NCBI GenBank assembly: GCA_963783085.1
Contig: CAWAMJ010000020.1
Location: 434,001-498,000, forward strand
Direction of reading: 5' to 3'
Length of the DNA stretch: 64,000 nt
Origin: CAVYUC01 sp963783085
GTDB lineage: Bacteria > Bacteroidota > Bacteroidia > Bacteroidales > Prolixibacteraceae
Below the pieces are notes generated by a model that was not told the DNA's origin, searched no databases, and saw only the letters and a list, made by a program, of their open reading frames with translations. Shown here one piece after another: positions 18,341 to 28,577 of the stretch. The first letter of the stretch is position 1, and every line of letters starts with the position of its first letter. The position numbers and the translations under genes are program-made.

Positions 18341-19624
18341 TTAGCTAACAGTTGTCAGTAATTTTTCACAGGTGTTTTTAAATGCTTTTTTCACCAATTC
18401 CTTTTGTTCCGCGGTCATTTTCGAAGCGCTGCAAAACAACAGGGTCCGTTCCACGTAATCATCGAGTACCGGAAGTGTTCCTTTATCGTATTTGTAATCT
18501 TTTGCGAACGAATTTTCAGCCCATTCCCACACCGGATGATGGCCGCAGATGGATTTTTTCCCGACCAGCGCCGGAATATGGTAGTAAATATGAAGTCCCC
18601 AGTCGGTCATGTGGACGGGGTAAAATCCGCCTTTTCTGACTTTTATTCCCTGCGCCAGCAATTCGTCCCTGAACGTGTAGGAGGTTTCTGTTGAGTCGAA
18701 AATCATCTTCAGAAAGCCGCCGCTATCGCCTGCCGGATCGGCAATAAAACGGTGTCCGATACCTTTGTACCCCGAAATGATATCAATGAGTTCATGTTTA
18801 AAATCACGCATCGATGAAGTAATCAGTTCAATCTTTTTCAGTTGCGCGCGGACCAGGGCAGCGGTGAGTTCGCTCATCCGGCAACCGAGGCCCCAAAACT
18901 GGTATTTTTCATTTTCCAAATCGAGGTCGCCGGCTTCGTTTTTAATGTACCCCAAATCGTGTATGGCAAATGCTTTTTTATATAAATCTTCGGAATTGGT
19001 AACCACTGCGCCACCTTCGCCAGCGGTAATGTTTTTGTTTATCTGAAACGAGAAAATCGCCATATCGCCAAACGACCCGGCTTTTCTCCCAAATTGTGAA
19101 GCGCCTGCCGATTGTGCACAATCTTCAAGCAAAAAGATGTTATTTTCCTTACAAATTGCGGCCACTTTTTCAACCTGCCCCATCACGCCGCCCATGGGAA
19201 CCATTACGACCGCTTTTGTCCGGCGGGTAATTTTTCTCTTCAAATCTTCCGGATCCATGTTGAACGATTCATCCACATCAACCAGCGCCGGAATTGCGCC
19301 GCTCCGAATGACCGCCCCCACCGTGGAAACCCAAAAATAGCCGGGCAGCAACACCTCGTCGCCCGGGCCAATTCCAAGGGCAGCCATGGCCACCTGCAAC
19401 GCTGCCGTTCCGTGTGAAACACCCAGGCAATATTTCACGCCAATGTATTCAGCGAATTCTTTTTCTAATTTTTCTGCTTCTTTTTGATGGTCCAGTCCGT
19501 AAAACCGGAACGGGGATTGCGCCCGCACGATACGTGTAACTGCTTCAATTTCTTCTTGCCCGTAATGCAGGGCTCCGGGCCATTCCTGAGGAAGTTCAAC
19601 AGGTTGTGTTATTTTTTTCTTCAT
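18341..19624 (-). CDS. DegT/DnrJ/EryC1/StrS family PLP aminotransferase
   Basis: A 427-residue protein with the fold-type I sugar aminotransferase pattern: GVSHGTAALQVAMAALGIGPGDEVLLP near residue 70, LLEDCAQSAGA (Asp contacting the PLP ring) near 165, and SFQINKNITAGEGG with the PLP lysine near 198 (written in parts: SFQINKN, ITAGEGG). Members transfer an amino group to keto-sugars, often nucleotide-linked, in glycan or antibiotic pathways. There are no nucleotide-sugar genes beside it; the only linked gene is the deacetylase-GH3 fusion, 11 bp downstream. Its substrate cannot be told from the sequence. Confidence 0.88.
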   Translation of the reverse strand: MKKKITQPVELPQEWPGALHYGQEEIEAVTRIVRAQSPFRFYGLDHQKEAEKLEKEFAEYIGVKYCLGVSHGTAALQVAMAALGIGPGDEVLLPGYFWVSTVGAVIRSGAIPALVDVDESFNMDPEDLKRKITRRTKAVVMVPMGGVMGQVEKVAAICKENNIFLLEDCAQSAGASQFGRKAGSFGDMAIFSFQINKNITAGEGGAVVTNSEDLYKKAFAIHDLGYIKNEAGDLDLENEKYQFWGLGCRMSELTAALVRAQLKKIELITSSMRDFKHELIDIISGYKGIGHRFIADPAGDSGGFLKMIFDSTETSYTFRDELLAQGIKVRKGGFYPVHMTDWGLHIYYHIPALVGKKSICGHHPVWEWAENSFAKDYKYDKGTLPVLDDYVERTLLFCSASKMTAEQKELVKKAFKNTCEKLLTTVS

Positions 19625-19797
19625 AGGTTCAGTTTTTTAGATGATTCCAACTACAATGTTAATCAACACATCCCGGTTTATCAATATCGAAAAGGAAAAT
19701 TTTGGGTCATCTTTTAAATAACCCGGAAAACCAGTCTGGCGGAACAACATGCTTCGTTTGTTGGTTTATATGTAACAAACAAATTCAATTGAATTTT

Positions 19798-20640
19798 ATG
19801 GCCAAACGAAGAGAAGATTTGAAAGAGGCGCTAAATAAGCCAAAACCGATAAATGAAATTCTGAACGAACAAATAGAAACGGCCATGCATGAACACAACC
19901 GTTCCGGGCAGGATTTGTTCCTTTCCGCTATTTCTGCGGGTTTGGAAATTGGCTTCAGTGTTTTTCTGATGGCGGTGATTTACACGCTGTTCCACGAAAT
20001 TGTCCACCCGTCGGTACTGCATGTGTTACTTGCTTTTGCTTACCCGCTGGGGTTTATTTTTGTAATTATCGGCAAATCGGAATTGTTTACCGAACATACC
20101 ACACTGGCGGTAATTCCGGTGCTAAACAGAAATGCAACCATAAAAAGCCTGCTGGTTTTATGGGGAATTATTTATTCCGGAAACCTGCTCGGGGGTTACG
20201 TTTTTAGTTATCTTATGTCGATTTTGCCTTCGAAACTGGCCGTTGTTGAAAACGATTCCTTTGCCCGGCTTGCGGAACAGTTTATCGAATATCCCTGGCA
20301 CATTATCGTTATCAGCGGTGTTTTAGCGGGTTGGCTGATGGGACTTTTATCGTGGCTGATTACTTCGTCTCAGGAAACCATCAGCAGAATTATCATTATT
20401 ATTTTAATAACTTCTGTGATTGGTATAGGTGGGCTGCACCATGCCATTGTAGGCTCTATTGAAGTTTTTACGGCGGTTTTAACAAGCAGTTCAATTACAA
20501 TAAAAGACTACCTGCATGTGCTTACGTCGGCTTCATTGGGAAACATCATCGGAGGTGTCGTTTTTGTGGCATTCGTAAAATTCAGTCATGTTAATCCGCG
20601 GCGGAAATACCTGGGCAAAAAGAAGCGAAGGTGGTTTTAG
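19798..20640 (+). CDS. formate/nitrite transporter (FNT) family channel
   Basis: About 280 residues with six hydrophobic segments. Typical FNT features are seen: GLEIGFSVFLMA in the first helix, GKSELFTEHTTLAVIPVLN (broken helix region, residues around 100-118), GNLLGGYVF, and a late SLGNIIGGVVFVAF. The family forms pentameric inner-membrane channels for small monovalent anions; this member is nearer the YfdC-like group, whose substrate is unclear. The open frame extends upstream to 19702, but the first 32 residues are not conserved-looking and the ATG at 19798 begins the usual charged N-terminus (MAKRREDLKEAL), so that start is preferred. It is transcribed divergently from the aminotransferase. 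Confidence 0.87.
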   Translation: MAKRREDLKEALNKPKPINEILNEQIETAMHEHNRSGQDLFLSAISAGLEIGFSVFLMAVIYTLFHEIVHPSVLHVLLAFAYPLGFIFVIIGKSELFTEHTTLAVIPVLNRNATIKSLLVLWGIIYSGNLLGGYVFSYLMSILPSKLAVVENDSFARLAEQFIEYPWHIIVISGVLAGWLMGLLSWLITSSQETISRIIIIILITSVIGIGGLHHAIVGSIEVFTAVLTSSSITIKDYLHVLTSASLGNIIGGVVFVAFVKFSHVNPRRKYLGKKKRRWF

Positions 20641-20736
20641 GTTCCGCGTATTTTTCCGTTGATCCAATTTCTTTGCACCAATATTTTCCGAAGTGTGTAT
20701 TATTTTAACAAATTTGTGCATCCATAACATTTTAAC

Positions 20737-21960
20737 ATGAAGTTATTACACACATCCGACTGGCATTTGGGAAAGCGGCTCGAAAATTTTTCAAGATTGG
20801 ATGAGCAACAATCTGTTTTAAAGGAAATTAACGAAATTGCCGATCACGAGCAGGTTGATGCGATACTTATTGCAGGCGATTTATTCGATACGTTTAATCC
20901 GTCGACCGAGGCAGTGGATCTTTTTTACAAATCGTTGAAAAAGCTTACCCGAAACGGCAAACGCCCGGTGATTGCCATTGCCGGAAACCACGATTCACCC
21001 GACCGGATTGAAGCGCCCGATCCACTGGCGCGCGAATGCGGGATTATTTTTGCCGGTTACCCGCATTCGGTTGTTCCGGAATTTGAACTGGAATCAGGCC
21101 TAAAAATTATTCACAGCGAAGCAGGTTTTGTTGAATTGCAACTTCCTGAAAACGTAGTGCCGCTGAGAATTTTGCTTACTCCGTATGCCAATGAATTCAG
21201 GCTAAAAACATATTTGGGACAGGAAAATTCCGAAGAAGAACTGCGGTTGGTGCTTCAAAAGAAATGGAAAGATTTGGCTGAAAAATTTTGCGATAACCAG
21301 GGTGTCAATGTTCTGGTAAGCCATCTTTTTATGATGAAAAAAGGAGGGGAAATTCCTGAAGAACCGGCCGATGAAAAACCAATTCTGCATGTAGGCGGTG
21401 TGCAGGCTGTTTATACTGAAAATCTTCCAAATCAGTTGGATTATGTTGCTTTGGGGCACCTGCACCGTTTGCACACGATTGATTCAAAGCCTTGTCCGAT
21501 TGTATATTGCGGCAGTCCTCTTTCCTACAGTTTTTCGGAAGCCGGACAGGAGAAATATGCGGTTGTTGTGGAAGCACACCCGGGACAGGAAACCAAAATT
21601 TTTCAATTCAGACTGAATGCGGGTAAAAAATTATCGCGTTACCGCGCTGAAGGAGTGGAAGATGCGCTGAACTGGCTCTCGCAACATCAGGAGGATTTGG
21701 TGGAATTAACAATGGTTACCGAAACTTTTCTGACTGTGGCCGAACGTAAACAGTTGTATGTGAACCATCCGGGAATCGTTTGTTTAATTCCGGAAGTGAA
21801 AAATATTCAGGGTTTGGCATGTGAGACCGACAAAGGAATTGATTTAAGCCAGGAAATGGATGCTCTTTTTCGCGATTATTTCCGATACGTAAAAAACCAG
21901 GATCCCAACGAAGAAATCATGGATTTGTTTGCAGAGATTTTAGCCGGGGGGGAAGAATAA
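20737..21960 (+). CDS. sbcD: exonuclease SbcCD, nuclease subunit SbcD
   Basis: A 407-residue Mre11-type phosphoesterase. All metal motifs are present: HTSDWHLG at the start, AGDLFDTFNP (residues 47-56), AGNHDSPDR (near 82-90), VSHLFM (near 193) and ALGHLHRLH (near 240). With SbcC it forms the ATP-driven nuclease that opens hairpins and trims DNA ends. Length fits the family. sbcC follows 66 bp downstream on the same strand. The gene is intact, unlike its partner. The hairpin-cleaving function matters here because the window is rich in long palindromes. Confidence 0.95.
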   Translation: MKLLHTSDWHLGKRLENFSRLDEQQSVLKEINEIADHEQVDAILIAGDLFDTFNPSTEAVDLFYKSLKKLTRNGKRPVIAIAGNHDSPDRIEAPDPLARECGIIFAGYPHSVVPEFELESGLKIIHSEAGFVELQLPENVVPLRILLTPYANEFRLKTYLGQENSEEELRLVLQKKWKDLAEKFCDNQGVNVLVSHLFMMKKGGEIPEEPADEKPILHVGGVQAVYTENLPNQLDYVALGHLHRLHTIDSKPCPIVYCGSPLSYSFSEAGQEKYAVVVEAHPGQETKIFQFRLNAGKKLSRYRAEGVEDALNWLSQHQEDLVELTMVTETFLTVAERKQLYVNHPGIVCLIPEVKNIQGLACETDKGIDLSQEMDALFRDYFRYVKNQDPNEEIMDLFAEILAGGEE

Positions 21961-22026
21961 ATACCACAGATAAATTTGTGATCATTCTTGAATTCGAGAC
22001 AAAAACTATAATTAGAAATTTAAAAC

Positions 22027-25000
22027 ATGATTCCGGTTCAATTAACCATTCAAGGGTTTATATTCCTACCAGAAAAAGCAAACCATCGATTTTGAAACGC
22101 TGACCGATGCGCATCTTTTCGGCATTTTTGGATCGGTTGGCAGCGGCAAATCCTCCATTTTGGAAGCCGTCACTTTTGCACTTTACGGCAAAACCGACCG
22201 GCTCAATGAAAAAGGGGATAGTCGTAACTACAACATGATGAACCTGAAATCGAACGATTTGCTCATCGATTTTATTTTTGAAACCGGCAAACAACAGGAT
22301 GCATTCAGGGCTACCGTCAGCGGCCGGCGCAACAGCAAAAAATTTGAAGATGTAAAAGCGCTGGAACGAACCGCCTACAAAAAAGAGAGCGGAAACTGGA
22401 TTCCCATTGAATGTTCGGCGCTGGAGGAGGCAGTTGGATTGAGCTACGAAAATTTCAAACGCACCATCATCATTCCGCAGGGACAATTTCAGGAATTCCT
22501 GCAACTGGGAAACAAAGATCGCACGAAAATGATGCGCGAGCTTTTTAACCTCGAAAAGTTTGAGTTGTATTACAAAACGGCAGAACTGGAAGCAAAGAAC
22601 AATGAAAAAATGCAAAACCTGCACGGACAATTGCAGCAACTGGGGGAAATAAATCAGGAAGAAATTGAAATTCTGGAGACTCAACAAAATAACCTTCAAC
22701 GCGAAATTGAGGAACAGGATAAACATCTGGCCGGGCTTCAGCAGCAGGAGATAAAGTGGCAGCAACTTCAGGAACTGGCGAAGAAACTGGCCGCCGCAAA
22801 AGAAACGCTCGCGAACCTGCAAAAAAAGGAGCCGGAATTTAATCGGCTCGGAAAAACACTCCTTCAATATGAAAATTGCGTTTTATGCTTTAAAACCGTG
22901 ATTGATTCGCTGGATACCAGCCATAAAAAGATAGCGCTGAAAAAAGTTCAGATTGAAAACGGCGAACAGCAATTAAAAAATCAGATAGCCGAAATAAAAC
23001 AGAAAGAAGAAGTCCTTGCGGTAATAAAAAAGGAATTCGAAAATCGCGAAACATTGAAGCAGAAAGCAGACGAACTGGCGAAACTGGTAAAAATTATTTC
23101 GCTCGAACAGCAAATTGAAACGGAAAAAAGCAGGTTCGAAAAAGGCGGGGAATTCGTAAAAAAGGCGGAGGAAGAGTGCATTGTTATTAAAAATGAAAAG
23201 CAAAAGCTGGAGCAGGAAATAAAAATTTTTCGGCAAAATCTGCCCGACATGGACATTCTTTCGCAGGCAAAAAGCTGGCATACGGAAAATCAGATTCTGG
23301 CAAAACAAGCGGCAGAAGTGAAAGCAGAAACCGGCAAATTTCAAAATGAAAACAACGAACTTCAGCAAAACCTGTTGAATTTCCTTCAAAGTAATCTGTT
23401 TGCAGATTTTTCCGGAGAAAAAAACGGAACCGGCGCGAAACTGTTTTTGGAAGAAAAATCGGCGCTCGTTAAAGCAAAAAGAAAGTCGTTGGAAAAAGAA
23501 GCCGCTCATTTTCGGGTTAAAATGCAACTGGGAAAATATGCCGGCGAACTGGAGGACGGAAAGCCTTGTCCGCTGTGTGGTTCGGTTCACCATCCTGATA
23601 TTTACAGCGCTGAAAATATTCAGGGTCAGCAGCAGAACCTGGATATGGAGTTGGCAAACCTGGAAAAAGAACTGGAAAGAATAAATGAAACTGCGCAAGA
23701 TGATTAACGAACTGGATACCCGGTTGAAATATAACCTGGAAAATTTGAAGGAACGGACAAAAAAGCAGGAAGAACTTCGAATAAAAACAGAGGAACACCA
23801 AAAACTTTTCCGGTGGGAAAAATACCGCGAAATCCGGTTGGTTGAAAAAGCTTTTGAAGAATTCCGGCAATTACAAAAAAATCTGAAGCTAAAGGAGGGC
23901 GAACTGGAAAAACTTACCCGGCGCCTGGCGCAAAATGAATCGGACAGGGAACGGTATAAAGGTGAAGTTGAGAAGATTGGAACGCAACTGACCGTTCACC
24001 GGACGGAAGTGAAAATGCTGAATGAACAGCTGGTAATAATTTCGCCGGAACAGTTTCATGCGCAGGACAATTGATGAAATTCAGGCAGAAAAGGAAAAGC
24101 TCCTGAAAAGCTATCACCGGTTGGAAAAAGAATTTAACGAACTAAACGACCGGCTGGTTGGACTGAGAAAATCAAAAGATGTGCTCGAAGGGAACCTGGC
24201 AGCGGGCAAATCTGATCTGGAAGAAGAAAGAAGCAGCCATTCAAAATTAAGCCGGGAATTGGGTGAACAGTTGCAGCAAAGCGAGTTTGATTCGGTGGAG
24301 GAAGTGCGGCGGATTTTAGCGCAACCGGTTGATTTGGACAATCAAAAAATGCAATTAAGCCGGTTCAGGCAGGATTTGGCGCTTGCAGAATCACATACCC
24401 GCGAACTGGAAAAAGAAATGGCAGACAGAATTTACGATGCCGGGAAACATCAGGAGCTGAGAAGGGAAATAGCAACTCTTGGCGAACAGCTTAAACAAAA
24501 AAACCAGGAGTTGGGCAAAATTTTCGAATCGTTGAAAAAACTCCGGCGCGACCTCGAAAAACAGGCATTGTTGCGGCAGTCGATGGAAAAACTCGAATTA
24601 CGCGCGGGAAATATCAAAACCATGAAATCACTTTTTAAAGCCAGCGGATTTGTCAATTACATTTCGTCGGTTTACCTGCAAAATTTATGTAATGCAGCCA
24701 ACGAACGGTTTTTTCAGCTTACCCGGCAGAAACTCAGCCTCGAAATTACTGCCGATAACAACTTTCAGGTGAGGGATTATTTGAATGGCGGAAAAGTGAG
24801 GAACGTAAAAACGTTATCGGGAGGACAGACATTCCAGGCCGCTCTGTCGCTGGCATTGTCGCTGGCCGATAATATTCAGAAAATTACAGAATCGAAACAA
24901 AATTTTTTCTTCCTCGACGAAGGTTTCGGGTCGCTCGACCACGAGTCGCTGGCCGTTGTTTTCGATACATTAAAATCGCTTCGAAAAGAAAACCGGATTG

Positions 25001-25110
25001 TCGGTGTAATTTCGCATGTGGAAGAAATGCAGCAGGAAATTGATATTCATTTGCGAATAGAAAACAACGAAGAACGCGGCAGCCTGATTTGCGAAAGCTG
25101 GAAGAAATAA
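22027..25110 (+). CDS. sbcC: exonuclease SbcCD, ATPase subunit SbcC, three +1 frameshifts
   Basis: Rad50-like SMC ATPase. The true start is ATG 22027 (MIPVQLTIQG), but the frame breaks at once: an extra G near 22052 separates it from LYSYQKKQTIDFETL. Then come Walker A GSVGSGKSS, a long coiled coil, the zinc hook CPLCG near 23570, a second coil, and the C-terminal ATPase half with LSGGQ (TLSGGQTF) and Walker B FFFLDEGFGSLD. Further +1 shifts lie near 23690 and 24055. Removing three bases gives exactly 1027 codons, the normal length. All functional motifs are kept, which argues for sequence errors rather than a dead gene, but the raw sequence encodes only pieces (22160-23707, 23685-24074, 24058-25110). 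Pairs with sbcD just upstream. Confidence 0.87.
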
Positions 25111-25129
25111 ATAATCAATTTGATAATTT

Positions 25130-25146
25130 GCTATCAATGTGATAGC
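25130..25146. terminator. short hairpin downstream of sbcC
   Basis: GCTATCA (25130-25136) and TGATAGC (25140-25146) form a perfect 7-bp stem with a 3-base loop, 20 bases after the sbcC stop. No T-run follows, so termination is uncertain. Confidence 0.3.
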
Positions 25147-25293
25147 AGCCTGCAACATTCACTGAAATAAATATCGCAGAAATTCAGTCTGTTATCTTCT
25201 GAAATTCTTGCTGGCATTGAAATTGACCCATGCTACATGAATGTATGACCTTTCCGGTTATTCATCCCAGGAAGATTTTTATTAATCAGTTAA

Positions 25294-25905
25294 ATGTTGT
25301 ACAAAATGAATGTGTTGCCGAGATTAATGGTATTGAACAGGTATTATAAAATGACCCGGTTTTATGATTTTTTAAAGGAGCTGTTTATTAAAACGGGAAT
25401 TGCCCTCGGAATATTCGTTTTGATTTTCGTGGCTTTTGATCGTTTCATTTTCGATACGCAGGATTTGTTGCACCTTGTGGTAACCAATTGTTCTTCATGG
25501 ATCGTGTTTTCGGTTTTTTTTACGTCCGAGATAATAATGGGGCTGGTGCCGCCCGAATTTTTTATAGCCTGGGGCGCAAGTACCGTTAACCCCTGGTTGA
25601 TTATGTTTTTGCTCGCCAGTGTGTCGTATCTGGCAGGAGTTGTAATGTATCTTTTTGGCAACCTGATGTTGCGTTTGCCATCGGTAAAAAAATACATCGA
25701 CAGAAAGCTGTCAAAACATATTGTTAACCTGAGGAAATGGGGCGGATTTTTCATTTTTATCGGCGCTATATTTCCCGTACCACACGCTGCGGTAAGTTTT
25801 ACGTCGGGCGTCATTAAATTCAACTTCAAACGTTACCTGGCCTGGGCGTTGTTCCGCTATCTCCGTTTTTTTATTTTTGCTTTTCTTGTTCTAAATATAT
25901 TTTAG
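25294..25905 (+). CDS. VTT/DedA-like integral membrane protein
   Basis: A protein of up to 203 residues with about four to five hydrophobic segments. The central part has the VTT (SNARE-associated/DedA) pattern: a re-entrant-like segment FTSEIIMGLVPPEFFIAWGAS, then a helix and loop KWGGFFIFIGAIFPVPHAAVSFTSGV with conserved Gly and Pro. DedA-type proteins are thought to act as lipid or proton-coupled transporters in the inner membrane; this one is short and its substrate is unknown. Several in-frame ATGs exist (25294, 25306, 25327, 25351); the one at 25351 (MTRFYDFLKEL) may be the true start because the preceding residues are not membrane-like. A single gene. Confidence 0.65.
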   Translation: MLYKMNVLPRLMVLNRYYKMTRFYDFLKELFIKTGIALGIFVLIFVAFDRFIFDTQDLLHLVVTNCSSWIVFSVFFTSEIIMGLVPPEFFIAWGASTVNPWLIMFLLASVSYLAGVVMYLFGNLMLRLPSVKKYIDRKLSKHIVNLRKWGGFFIFIGAIFPVPHAAVSFTSGVIKFNFKRYLAWALFRYLRFFIFAFLVLNIF

Positions 25906-26087
25906 GAACCTTGTTTTCTGAAAGTGATAAGTTAATCCTGTTTTAAATTGAAAAGCAGGATTTTGTTATGGGGTTTCCCGAACAGTAATTTTCCCGCTTT
26001 CCGAAAAAAAACCAGGATTCAGGTTCGAAATCACAGGATTGCATTATTTTTACAGGCAAAAATCAGTTAAACGGAAATAAAATAAAA

Positions 26088-26999
26088 ATGAAAAATTTAC
26101 AAAACCGAAGGGATTTTATTAGAATTTCGGCAGCGGGCGCTCTTGGAGTGGTCGCTTTGGGATCAGCAGCTTGTGCCCAGGCCGGAGCAGCCGGCAGGAA
26201 AGTTGGCGTCGGACTGCAGTTGTACACCATTCGCGATGCGATGGCAGCAGATACACCCGGCTCTTTGAAAAAGGTAGCAGATATGGGTTACAAAAACATG
26301 GAACTCGCCAGTTATTCAAACGGTAAATTCTATGGTTACGCCCCGAAGGAATTCAAAAAAATGCTGAACGATTTGGGGATGGTTGCGCTTAGCAGCCACG
26401 CCGGAGTTGAAGCCACCGGTATTACAAAAGAAAATGCACAGAAAATGGCAGACGATCACGCTGAACTTGGTGTGAAATATTGTGTTCAGCCCTGGGTGAA
26501 CGAAGAAGACCGCAACGTGGAAAAATTCAAAAAAATGGTTGCCGACTGGAATGACGTTGGGCGGATAATGAAAAACGTGGGAATACAGTTTGGATATCAC
26601 AACCACAATTTCGAATTTAAAAATATGAACGGTGTGGTCCCTTATTATGACATTTATATGCGCGAATTGGATCCGGAATTGGTAACGATGGAACTGGATT
26701 TATACTGGGCGACAAAAGCCGGTCAGGACCCGGTAGCAATGTTTAACAAATATCCGGGACGTTTTCAGTTGCTTCATTTTAAAGACATGTCGGAAAAAAG
26801 CGCCCCGTTTTACGAAGTTATCAAAGACGACATCACATCGGTTGGTTCCGGTTTAATTGATTTTACCCGGATTTGGGATGCCCGCGATGTTGCCGGTGCA
26901 AAATACTTTTTCGTGGAAGACGACAACCAGGGCAACGGAAAACCGTTCGAAGGGATACAAACCAGTATCGATAACATTACAACAAAAATTCTGGTTTAA
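26088..26999 (+). CDS. Tat-exported sugar phosphate isomerase/epimerase-like TIM barrel protein
   Basis: A 303-residue protein of the xylose isomerase-like / AP endonuclease 2 superfamily. The N-terminus has a twin-arginine motif (NRRDFIRIS) followed by a hydrophobic stretch and a possible lipobox ending in C29 (LGSAAC), so it is likely exported and perhaps lipid-anchored. The barrel begins VGVGLQLYTIRDAM; metal or substrate residues are visible in YHNHNFEF (near 166-173), MELDLYWA (near 202) and LLHFKDMS (near 227). Such exported isomerases in Bacteroidota work on sugars or inositols, often oxidised by a nearby dehydrogenase, but none is present here. A T-rich hairpin ends the unit. Confidence 0.85.
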   Translation: MKNLQNRRDFIRISAAGALGVVALGSAACAQAGAAGRKVGVGLQLYTIRDAMAADTPGSLKKVADMGYKNMELASYSNGKFYGYAPKEFKKMLNDLGMVALSSHAGVEATGITKENAQKMADDHAELGVKYCVQPWVNEEDRNVEKFKKMVADWNDVGRIMKNVGIQFGYHNHNFEFKNMNGVVPYYDIYMRELDPELVTMELDLYWATKAGQDPVAMFNKYPGRFQLLHFKDMSEKSAPFYEVIKDDITSVGSGLIDFTRIWDARDVAGAKYFFVEDDNQGNGKPFEGIQTSIDNITTKILV

Positions 27000-27034
27000 A
27001 AATTATACAGCAACTGATGTTGCTTTTGAGATTG

Positions 27035-27067
27035 AAAAAGGGTACAGGCAACTGCACCCTTTTTTTT
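27035..27067 (+). terminator. intrinsic terminator after the isomerase gene
   Basis: AAAAAGGGT (27035-27043) pairs with ACCCTTTTT (27056-27064), 12-base loop, with the T-run continuing to 27067. The A-run on the left arm would let it also work for the opposite strand. Confidence 0.75.
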
Positions 27068-27145
27068 AGTGGTGTAAGTGGAACCGGATTGCTAAAAACA
27101 GAAAAGGAGTACAAAGAAAATTTTGCACTCCTTTAACCTTTTCAG

Positions 27146-27218
27146 TTGTCCTGCCAGGGCTCGAACCTGGACTCTTCTGATCCAGAGTCAGACGTGTTGC
27201 CAGTTACACCACAGGACA
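27146..27218 (-). tRNA. tRNA-Gln (anticodon CTG)
   Basis: On the minus strand the cloverleaf reads with acceptor stem TGTCCTG/CAGGACA, anticodon stem TCTGA/TCAGA, loop CTCTGGA (anticodon CTG), and the T-arm CCAGG-TTCGAGC-CCTGG. The discriminator is A and the 3' CCA is not encoded. The variable region is short, so it is class I. It stands alone upstream of the isomerase terminator. Confidence 0.95.
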
Positions 27219-27320
27219 GAATTTCAACGTCGTTTTGCTAACAGGGCACAAAAATAAAAATAAAACATTAACCACGAATTTTCTTTTTTAAAAATCTTCT
27301 CCCTGCTGTTGTTTTAAAGA

Positions 27321-28343
27321 CTAATTCTGCACCAACTCCTTTGTGGAAAGCAATCCGCAGGCAGCATAAATATCCTGTCCGCGGGAAGCGCGGATGGTGG
27401 TAAGGATTCCTTTTTCGTTCAGCATATTTTTGAAATGCAGAATGGTTTCTTCTGCGGGGCTTTTCAGCGGAGTGCCGGGAACCGGATGGAAACGGATGAG
27501 ATTGATGCGGCATTTTAACCCTGCAAGCAACCGCGTCAGTTCCTTTACATGCCGCGGTGAATCGTTCAAACCTTCGAATAAAATGTATTCAAACGACACC
27601 CGGCGCTGGCGGCCAAAATCCCAGCGTTTGATTTCCGCCACCACGTCTTCTATGGGATACGCAACTTCAACCGGCATCAGTCTCCGGCGCTCATCGTTAA
27701 ACGGGGTGTGCAGGCTCACTGCCAGGTGCGCTTCGCTGTTTTCGAGAAATGTTAACATGCCCGGAATAATGCCAATGGTTGATACCGTAATGCGGCGCGG
27801 GCTCATGGCAAATCCCCACTCCGAAGTTAGAATTTCGATGCTTTTCAGCACTTCCGGCAGGTTATCGAATGGCTCGCCCATGCCCATATATACAATGTTG
27901 GACACCTCATCGGTTTCTTTAATACTTTTGATTTGGTTAACAATTTCACCGGCGGTAAGTTGTCCCTGAAAACCCTGCTTGCCAGTCATGCAAAACAGGC
28001 AGCCCATTTTGCACCCCACCTGCGAACTCACACAAACAGTTACCCGGTTACGTTCCGGAATCATTGCTGTTTCCACAAATTTGTGCTGAAGGGTAGGGAA
28101 GAGGTACTTTTTCGTTCCATCGGCGCTTGTTTGAACTTTGGTGGGAGAAACCAATCCTAAAGCATATTTTTCGTTTAGCATTTCGCGTGCGTTTTTGGAA
28201 AGGTTGGTCATATCGTCCACCGATAAAATATTCTTTTTGTACAACCAGTCAGCAATTTGTTTGGCAGTAAATTTGGGGAGGCCAAGTCCTTCAACCAATT
28301 CTTCCAGTTCCGATAAATTTTTTCCAAAAAGGCGCTCATTCAT
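27321..28343 (-). CDS. rlmN: dual-specificity 23S rRNA/tRNA adenine-C2 methyltransferase RlmN
   Basis: A 340-residue radical-SAM enzyme that methylates C2 of A2503 in 23S rRNA and A37 in some tRNAs. The iron-sulphur motif CKMGCLFC is clear, with MGMGEPFDN following and the essential second Cys in the C-terminal YAACGLL. The open frame extends 46 codons further upstream to 28481, but those residues are not family-like, and starting at ATG 28343 (MNERLFGKNLSELE) gives the normal length. A single-gene unit, divergent from the next gene. Confidence 0.95.
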   Translation of the reverse strand: MNERLFGKNLSELEELVEGLGLPKFTAKQIADWLYKKNILSVDDMTNLSKNAREMLNEKYALGLVSPTKVQTSADGTKKYLFPTLQHKFVETAMIPERNRVTVCVSSQVGCKMGCLFCMTGKQGFQGQLTAGEIVNQIKSIKETDEVSNIVYMGMGEPFDNLPEVLKSIEILTSEWGFAMSPRRITVSTIGIIPGMLTFLENSEAHLAVSLHTPFNDERRRLMPVEVAYPIEDVVAEIKRWDFGRQRRVSFEYILFEGLNDSPRHVKELTRLLAGLKCRINLIRFHPVPGTPLKSPAEETILHFKNMLNEKGILTTIRASRGQDIYAACGLLSTKELVQN

Positions 28344-28577
28344 GTATTTGAAATTTTGGGGCAAAGATAAATCAATTTCAGCAGTTTCAGAAGTTTTGGC
28401 AATGAAGCGAAACTTCAACGGGTTCGGCCGGTAAAATAAATAATTCCTGAAGTGGAATGATTTCCGGACTGAATTTTTCAAATCAATTTTTGTTCAACAT
28501 AACGAGCGCAAATTTGTTGTAAATATTTGAATCGTCGGAATTTGCGAGTTTTCGAACCAACCCTAAAATTGAATGTC

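Noticed and set aside
23685..24074. Programmed +1 frameshifting in sbcC
   Set aside because: Three breaks at unrelated sequences, no slippery motif or stimulatory structure seen, and the same kind of break occurs in six other places.
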